From Polytrichum commune (taxonomy: Eukaryota > Streptophyta > Polytrichopsida > Polytrichales > Polytrichaceae): a DNA stretch of 64,000 nt. Every line of letters begins with the position of its first letter. The first letter of the stretch is position 1. The notes under the pieces were generated by a model that was not told where the DNA came from, did no database searches, and was given only the letters and a program-made list of their open reading frames with translations. Made by a program: the position numbers and the translations under genes. The stretch is taken from the NCBI GenBank assembly GCA_950295325.1, contig OX485806.1:4650001-4714000 (forward strand), read 5' to 3'. This document shows, one piece after another, positions 57,210 to 64,000 of the stretch.

Positions 57210-57430
57210 GAATGTCTAGCCTTAGTTTCTTCAAAGTGCTTCACCAATTCATTGGTGTTGACCATGTCTCTTGCCGCCACCCAAGCGGTTTCTTTCTCAT
57301 GGTATCCTCACCATTTCACCAAGTATTCCTTTGTACTTTTTCTTTCCTTTTCACTTGGGCTTCCTACACTTGAGGATGCCCTCTTACCTCATGTTCCAAA
57401 TGATGTCCACAAGGTCGGGAGGTGGCCTAA
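57210..57430 (-). pseudogene. Chromodomain remnant
   Basis: On the minus strand, RPPPDLVDIIWNMR-stop-EGILK, then EYLVKW-stop-GYHEKETAWVAARDMVNTNELVKHF. This is the C-terminal chromodomain that defines chromoviruses and directs them to chromatin. Two TGA codons (likely CGA to TGA) interrupt it. Confidence 0.7.
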
Positions 57431-57614
57431 TCACTTGCTTGTGATCGGGCCACAAGGTGTCGTCCTAAAATGACTTTCGTAATCAGACATGAAATGTCGG
57501 ATGCACTTTGATCTCCGGCGGTAATTCCAACTTATATATGTCCTTGACCACTTGTTCCACAATGGGAAACGAAGCTCCAATTTTGGACATGAACTTTGGA
57601 GTGAGGCCTTCCGG

Positions 57615-58359
57615 CTAAGTGAAGTTGTTCACATTCAACAACGCCTTTTGGCCCACCTCATTCTCCACTTCGCGTCTTCCGGCATTGACTTGCACTCCAT
57701 AGCACCTTCGGGCTTTCTCTACCAACAACTTGGTCATCTCCAAGACTTGTTCACGCTTCTTGGCCAAGTCCTCACCATCTTGGTTGAACTCTAGTGTTGA
57801 ATGTGCCCCCTCGAGAGCTAGGTTAATAGGTTGGAGCGCATCCACTCCATAAGCCACCACCAAAGACCACCCCTTGGTAGCCAAGTGCGTGGCTACATTG
57901 CAATTACACTCCGCTCGACCCACATAGTCCGCCCAATCTCCTTGGTCCGCCCCCACCAAGTTCCTCAAGTATTGCTTCAAGATTCCATTCACACGCTCCG
58001 ATTTCCCATTCATTTGGGAATGCAAGGTCGTGCTAAACCTTAGTTTCATTCCGACCTCCTTAGAGAAATGCACTTGTGAACTTTGGATCTTGATCCCACA
58101 CAATCACTCTTGGCAACCCGTGGTGCCTCAACCATCCTTTGAGAAAAGGCTATGCGGTCTCCAACTCGGTGGCGGTTCCCACAATCGGCACCATGTGTGC
58201 CAACTTGGCAAACCGCTCTACCATCAACAAGATGGCATCATACCCATGTGACTCCGGCAAACTTGTGATCAAGTCCATGCACATACCATGCCATGGCGCC
58301 AACGGGATAGGCAACGGTTGCAAGAAGCCGCCTTGCTTTTGGTAAGAGGCTCGGTTCAC
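57615..58359 (-). pseudogene. Chromovirus integrase core
   Basis: GGFLQPLPIPLAPWHGMCMDLITSLPESHGYDAIL (58359-58150; first catalytic Asp in MDLI; cut into parts by reading), then TLHSQMNGKSERVNGILKQYLRNLV (catalytic Glu region, usual SQTDGQTERVN) to 57615. A frameshift at 58103-58150 removes the usual second Asp segment. Confidence 0.75.
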
Positions 58360-58372
58360 TTGGCACTTTGAT

Positions 58373-58591
58373 TCAAGCCTTCACAAAGTGGGCTATATCT
58401 TCCTTTATGCACCGCCAATGGTACCTCTTTGACACCATTCTATGGCGGCTTTTTCTTTCTCGTCTATGGCCGGCAATAGGACTATCATATTCCTCCTTCA
58501 AAACCGATAGCCTCAACTTGCCTTGTGGCACATATACCCGACTTTGTTTGCACTTGAACAATCCGTCCACCAACTTAACCTCTTTGAGCAC
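58373..58591 (-). pseudogene. Integrase H2C2 zinc finger and RNase H end
   Basis: LVDGLFKCKQSRVYVPQGKLR, then LRLSVLKEEYDSPIAGHRRERKSRHRM and RYHWRCIKEDIAHFV, the gypsy integrase H-H-C-C domain (first His lost to Tyr in EEYDS). Confidence 0.75.
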
Positions 58592-59049
58592 CTTGCTCTT
58601 GCGAACCTCACCTAAAAGCTTTTGTGCTTTGGGGTAGTTAATTTACCCCTCCCGTATCTTGCCTCACAAGTTTCCTTTGCCGGCACACATTAGCCACAAG
58701 GTTTGGATGGTTCTCATTGCTTGGAACTCTTCCGGTCTACTTCGCGCATCCGGCACCACATTTCCACGGTCCGGTTTGTGGATCAAATCCACCTTCATAA
58801 GCGCCAAACTATCATGCCACCGCAATGACTTGGCGTTCACTTACGCTTGTATGTCAAAATACTTTTAGGACACATTGTCCATGTAGACCTTTGCTTTGTG
58901 CGACCCCATATAATGTCGCCACATCTTCAAGCAATGCACTACGGCAAAGAAGTTCTTTGTCATGAGTTGGTTGTCTTCTTTGACAACCATCGAGCTTTAT
59001 GCTCCCATATGCAATGGCCATCCATCTTACACATAATCCACCATTGGCA

Positions 59050-59880
59050 AAGGCACTCACCCCCGTATGCACCTCGAAAGGTTTGTCAAACTCCGCGAAC
59101 TTGAGCACGGGCGGCGAAGAGAACTTGGTGTTAAGCTCCCCAAAGACTCGTGACAAACATCATCCCACTCTTGGGATAGCCATTTCTTCCACAAGTCGCA
59201 CAAGGTGGGACAACCATCGAGCTTCATGCTCTCATATGCCATGGCCATCCATCTTGCCTCAACATCCGCCAATGGTAAAGTCACTCGCCCCCGTATGCAC
59301 CTCAAAAGGTTTGTCAAACTCCGCGAACTTGAGCACGGGCGGCGAAGAGAACTTGCTCTTAAGCTTCTCAAAGACTTGGTGGCAAGGCTCATCCCACTCT
59401 TGGGATAGCCATTTCTTTCACAAGTCGCACAAGGTTTGACAACCTTTAAGGTTAATGCTCCCATATGCAATGGGCATCCATCTTGGATCAACATCCGCCA
59501 ATGGTAAAGTTACTCGCCCCCGTATGCACCTCAAAAGGTTTGTCAAATTTCGCAAACTTGAGCACGGGCGGCGAAGAAAACTTGGTCTTAAGCTCCTTAA
59601 AGACTTGGTGGCAAAGCTCGTCCCACTTTTGGGATAGCCATTTCTTGCATAAGTTGGACAAGGTCGGACAACCATCGAGATTCATGCTCTTATATGCAAT
59701 GGCCATCCATTTTGCCTCAACATCCGCCAATGCTAAAGTCACTCGCCCCCGTATGCACCTCAAAAGGTTTGTCAAAGTCCGCGAACTTAAGCACGGGCGG
59801 CGAAGAGAACTTGTTTTTGAGCCCCCCAAAGGCTTGGTGACAAGGCTCATCCCACTCTTGGGATAGCCATTTTCCTCAAT
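59050..59880 (-). repeat. Fourfold 229-bp tandem duplication across RT-RNase H junction
   Basis: Key phrase ggtttgtcaaa recurs at about 59080, 59309, 59538 and 59767, each unit encoding (minus) FSSPPVLKFA-FDKPFEVHTG..., the start of the gypsy RNase H, and the segment before it. Units differ by scattered substitutions, so the duplication predates much of the decay. Confidence 0.85.
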
Positions 59881-60189
59881 AAGTTGAATAAGGTCCTAGC
59901 AACCTTAGAAAACTCTCGAATGAAGTTGTGGTACTAATTGGCTAGGCCAACAAATGACCTAAGCCCTTTTGAATCAAGGGCCAATTCTCCTTTTGGATTG
60001 CCTTGACATTCTTCATGTTCGTCCACCAACTTCATTTATCACCACATACCTCAAGAGCTCAATCTCTCGTTGAGCAAAGTGATTTTTCACTTCTTGGCGG
60101 TAATTTTTTTTTGGGCAACACATTGGTGAATACATCCTTGTATTTCACCAACATCACACCAATGTTGTTTGGGGGAGGCCCATCTTTCC
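59880..60189 (-). pseudogene. Reverse transcriptase thumb remnant
   Basis: Reads LAN-stop-YHNFIREFSKVARTLFNLL (standard GLANYYRRFI...SKIA). Most of the catalytic RT is missing between here and the protease-like frame, a large internal deletion. Confidence 0.65.
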
Positions 60190-60581
60190 TAGCCTCCCCA
60201 TACGTTCCTTGGAGTTGCTCCAATTGAACCACGACTATTATGTTTTTTTTTATTTTTTATTCGGTCCATTAAGACCAAATTCAACTTAGGTCCTCCTACC
60301 ATAGGAGTCATTGTTAATTTGAACTTCAATTCTTTGCCATTATGACACATCATAATGCACCGCAAGCACACCGGCTTGCACCTCACATCTATCATGTGAG
60401 TTTCAAAGAAGGCGGCCTTCACAATGACATGCATTTCATCTATTTCACATGATGAGAAATTTTGACAAAAATCCAATGTCCCACATTGAAAGGTTACATG
60501 CATCGCGGCCTCCTTTGTCTCATGCGATTCGCCCTTTCCAAACCGCACCTTGGTGGACTTGCCCGCTCTATCAATCGGCAA
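60189..60581 (-). pseudogene. Protease-region fragment of the chromovirus
   Basis: 131-codon frame placed where gypsy protease lies (CGTLDFCQNFSSCEIDEMHV, then MTPMVGGPKLNLVLMDRI). No clear DTGA active site is left. Confidence 0.4.
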
Positions 60582-60998
60582 GCCCCAACTCCCTTGTGAG
60601 TTTTGGGCTCAAGAAGAAATGGCTTGCCTCTTTGTCAACCCATGAGACATTTCTCCCATTCATTTGAGCCTCAAGGTACAAAAGACTTGGCCTTGGCTAA
60701 AGGCTACTAGCCTTGGCCACAATGCCATCGTCTTACATTCGGTCCTCGGCAACACCATGAGTTTGGCTTGGTCCGCAAGGCCAACTTTTAACACTCCGTC
60801 CGTGGCACAAATATGATCTAGCTTGGTACCACCAAGCCACCTTCTCACATTCCGTCCGCGGCACGAGCTAGCATGATTTGCCTTGGTATAATGGGCCAAA
60901 CTACTTGCACTCATTTCCTTGGGACCTCTTTCGGCTAAACCCACTTTGTGGTGATGTGCCGCCCAACTTCTTCTTAGGACCATCGGCTTCAATGCTCT

Positions 60999-61495
60999 TC
61001 AAATCTTTATGATTCGCACTACGTCCTCAAGAAGCTTTGGGGTCCTGAACATGGTTTTCACTACCCGCTTTTGAAACCCACCTAAAACGATGCATTTTTT
61101 AGAAAGCTCGTCCATCCTAGATGTACCATTCATTTGGGTGTGAAATTCGCACATATACACCTTAAGAGACCCCGCGTGCCTCATGTGCCCCAAGTTCATT
61201 TCAACATCACCACCTTCTAAGCATTTCGAATTGGAATTTCAATCCAACATTAATGCCCTCCAAGGTTTTGGGTGCATTCGGTATTCTAGGCCCCAAATGT
61301 TTTTTTGAGGTGTGCGGGAGCCCTTTCAAAGGACTCCACCATTTTCCTTACTGAATCCACCATCATGCCCACCATTGTCATGAGAACTAATGGTATGGTC
61401 AAATTCCATTTACACATGATCTTTGTTCCAATTTGAACCTCACAACCTTTTGGAAACCCCGGCTCACCATAATAACCCTCAGGTTTGATAGCCAT
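60999..61495 (-). pseudogene. Chromovirus gag remnants
   Basis: Two frames: 61495-61286 (first Met 52 bases inside the LTR, MAIKPEGYYGEPGF) and 61199-60999 (MRHAGSLKVYMCEFHTQMNG...FQKRVV, the retrotransposon gag pattern L-x-QxGS-V-x-Y). Confidence 0.6.
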
Positions 61496-61532
61496 GTCTC
61501 CCTCAAAGTGCTAGCTCAAATATTGGAACCCT

Positions 61533-61544
61533 GCTCTGATACCA
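61533..61544 (-). promoter_or_regulatory. Chromovirus primer-binding site, tRNA-Met-i
   Basis: Minus strand TGGTATCAGAGC, two bases inside the 5' LTR. Confidence 0.9.
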
Positions 61545-61546
61545 AG

Positions 61547-62520
61547 TGTCGCAACCCTTGCTAGGTCCCTTAATAATCTTGCCAATTTTCAATTCTAGCA
61601 AAGGTTACGAGTCGCTAACCCTTCGCATTCCGCCATGCTAATGGATAGCTCCTCTTACCCCGGACCAATAGTTCATAGGAGGGAACCAACCCTCCTACTT
61701 TGCTTTCGGGACTCACCCCTTAATCGGTAACCCATTTCCCCAATGTGGACTTCCATCCATGGAAGTCCAATCCTATGTTGATCATCGCGTTGCCGGAGCA
61801 ACACTACAACAACCCGAACCATACTAGGCAACTATGTCCTCACAATGGGCCAATGCCCATGGAGGCCGTGCCGTTCGGCCTCGGGTGGGTGAGGCCACAC
61901 CACCTCACCCATATAAGCCTCTAGGACTCTACACGGAGCCCCTACCCCACCGCCAACCAACCTCTTGTCTCTCTACCAAGAGTTGGGGCCAAGTGGACAT
62001 TTTCCCTTAGCTGCTGGGCCTAGAACCCCCCCAGCAGCTTCAGACCATCATAACTTCCTTGTATGATGTCTGATCATAACAACCAACCACTCCATCCTCA
62101 TCTACGCTTCACGTAGATGCCGATGGACTCCTTGCTTGCCCCATTCGGGCAAGGCTTGAGGAAGTTATGCCTGTTTGAACCTTGGCAGTCCCGGGAATCA
62201 CTCCCAGGCACTGCTGTAGCAGGGCGCTGTCCCGGGACAGCACCCCACTCAAATGGCCATAACTCCTAGCTCACACCTCCGATTGAGGTGATCTTGAGCA
62301 TTCTAGAATCACCACGCCATGAGCTACGCATAACTCATGGCCTCACCCTCATGCCTCCTAGTCTTTGTGGGTGGGAGGCGTTCCCAACGCCCGGGGCCCT
62401 CACCCACACTAGGATCACTTGGGCCCTCTCACCAACGGCGCCACAAGTCCCGGGTGTCACTCCGGGGTCCCCCTTGTGCCCATGGTGTTTCGGGCACTCC
62501 TTATGGAGAGGTGCGCGACA
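61547..62520 (-). repeat. Chromovirus 5' LTR
   Basis: Same sequence as 55397-56370 as far as I can compare by eye. Confidence 0.9.
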
Positions 62521-63215
62521 GTTTGGGTCGACCGACCCAAACCTTCAGGGGCAGGATGGTCTCCGTGTGCACCCTAGTACCTGCCTCATGTGAAGGTGGG
62601 TTTGGGTCGACCGACCCAAACCTTCAGGGGTAGGATGGACTCCGTGTCCACCCTAGTACCTGCCTCATGAGGGTATAGGTTTGGGTCGACCGACCCAAAC
62701 CTTGAGGGCCTGGATGGGCTCCTTGTCCACTGTAGACCCTGCCTCACGAGGGGATAGGTTTGGGTCGACCGACCCAAACCTTGAGGGCCAGGATGGGCTC
62801 CTTGTCCACTCTAGACCCTGCCTCACGAGGGGATAGGTTTGGGTCGACCGACCCAAACTTTGAGGGGCAGGATGGACTCCGTGTCCACCCTAGTACCTGC
62901 CTCATGAGAGTAAAGGTTTGGGTCGACCGACCCAAACCTTGAGGGGCAAGATGGACTCCGAGTCCACCATAGTACATGCCTCAGGAGGGTATAGGTTTGG
63001 GTCGGTCGACCCAAACCTTGAGGGCCAGGATGGGCTCCTTGTCCACTCTAGTACCTGCCTCACGAGGGGATAGGTTTGGATCAGGTTAAAACCCGCCCAC
63101 ACTAGTGGAGGGGTTTGGGTCGACCGACCCAAACCTGATCAGGGTCAGGCTGAAACCCGCCCACACTAGCGGAGGGGTTTGGGTCGACTGACCCAAACCT
63201 GATAAGAGTCACACT
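62521..63215. repeat. Minisatellite of ~79-bp units with GGTTTGGGTCG palindrome
   Basis: Nine or so units. Each starts with arm GGTTTGGGTCG, two bases, CGACCCAAACC, then a spacer ggggcaggatggactccgtg-tccaccctagtacctgcctcatgag. Palindrome starts at about 62520, 62600, 62679, 62757, 62836, 62914, 62993 (centre GT instead of AC), then wider-spaced at 63112 and 63176. The left part lies before the chromovirus. Confidence 0.9.
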
Positions 63216-64000
63216 AAAACCCTCAAAATCCGGCGGATAATGCGGCGGATAATCCGAAATGTGTTGATTTTGAGCTCATTGCAAAGTTCACGGTGGGCTT
63301 CCATGCTGTGGATAAGTGCTAATGAACGGCAGCATGCACGAACCTTGAAGTATAGCTCCGACTAAGAGTTCTTTCTACGAATTCAAGAGTGGGAGAAGAG
63401 CAAAAAAGGACAGACTTTTGGGGGGTGCGTCCCTTTATACTATCCACCTCCGTTTCTTGGACTTCCTCATTGGATGCCTTTCCCGCCTTGTTCTCCTGTA
63501 GAGGTTATTTCAAACCTCCTGACATAATTCCCCTTTTTTGTTTATAGTAGGAAATGCGCATCTTTCAATGCCCTTCTGATACCCCAGCCGTCATATGACT
63601 TAGTCTATGATATTTAATGTTTTTTTTTTTTTGTCTTGTGTGGATATGACATACGCAGTTGGGAGGAAGGGTGGCGACCACATTAATTTTTTCAAGTGTC
63701 ATGACGGTATATTTTAACAAATATTTTAACTCCATTCAATGCTTTCAAGTGTAAACCTATTTAGGTGGGGTTTGGGCCATTTGGAGGCTGCAATTATGAA
63801 AGGGTTTCAAGGCTTGAGGCCATTGTCGTGATGAATAAAATTATTTATTTGTCTCCCCTAAACCCTAAACCCTAGAACATTGCTCTATTATCTCGCATGC
63901 AAGTGTGCCAATGAGGAACGTATGTGGACGTTGTTAAAGGGATACTAACTACCAATGTCGCTTTTTAGTTCAATCTGTTAATGATATTTGAATCCATCTT
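63216..64000. other. Unassigned sequence at the right edge
   Basis: No gene, repeat family or element end is recognised. A short ccctaaaccctaaaccctag (telomere-motif) run occurs at 63856-63875, and a poly-T run at 63620-63632. Confidence 0.4.

Larger units (their letters stand above)
55397..62520 (-). mobile_element. Full-length Ty3/gypsy chromovirus (7,124 bp)
   Basis: LTRs of 974 bp at both ends (55397-56370 and 61547-62520, offset exactly 6150) that I read as identical along their length. TSD GTTTG at 55392-55396 and 62521-62525. Primer-binding site TGGTATCAGAGC (minus) at 61533-61544, and a purine tract GGTGGGGGTGAG next to the 3' LTR. Coding remnants on the minus strand run gag, protease-like, RT/RNase H, integrase zinc finger, integrase core, chromodomain. 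Many stops and shifts make it non-autonomous. Confidence 0.9.

Overview
The window is nuclear DNA of a land plant. Plant Ty1/copia and chromovirus retroelements are present, both primed by initiator tRNA-Met (TGGTATCAGAGC). There is a CACTA transposon, TTTAGGG-type telomere-like repeats, GT-AG introns, and no bacterial operon or Shine-Dalgarno structure. I cannot fix the species; a repeat-rich non-seed plant (fern, lycophyte or bryophyte) is my guess.

Layout. 1-7.1 kb: a degenerate LINE (reverse transcriptase plus RNase H) split by a solo LTR with a perfect 5-bp target duplication. 7.1-7.35 kb: a possible tRNA-derived SINE. 7.6-12.3 kb: a decayed copia element on the minus strand. 13.7-16.9 kb: a DUF7869-like transposase gene (minus) with one frameshift. 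17.1-18.3 kb: the remnant of a third copy (locus C) of the gene family described next, dominated by an array of 22-bp palindromes. 18.3-20.5 kb: AT-rich intergenic DNA with a telomere-like tract.

20.5-38.6 kb is the most interesting part: two tandem paralogous six-exon genes, locus A (coding 22180-28994) and locus B (coding 31825-38303). All introns are phase 0 and at matching places. The proteins (about 1.6-1.9 thousand residues) combine a ParB/DGQHR-like segment, a region that reads like a beta-class amino-methyltransferase fold with its catalytic DPPW lost, an acidic and coiled-coil linker with a SUMO-interaction-like motif, and an FCP1/SCP-type HAD phosphatase domain. Each gene carries 15-20 copies of its own 22-bp palindrome in the intron before the ATG, in introns 1-3 and in exon 3. 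Locus A uses arm TTTACGAACG and locus B uses TTTACGGACG. Sequence-matched palindromes on paralogues whose protein has a ParB-like segment suggest self-recognition. That is a hypothesis only.

39.5-54.9 kb is a four-level nest: a second DUF7869-like gene (minus) is split by a solo LTR (TSD CCGGG), which contains a 9.5-kb CACTA element (TSD TGA), which contains a solo LTR of the chromovirus family (TSD ACAAT). Another solo LTR of that family (TSD ATTGC) sits in the same gene's 5' end. 55.4-62.5 kb is a complete chromovirus (minus strand) with two LTRs that look identical by eye but with broken coding sequence and a fourfold 229-bp internal duplication. It is inserted (TSD GTTTG) inside a minisatellite whose ~79-bp units each carry an 11+2+11 palindrome. 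63.2-64 kb shows nothing I recognise.
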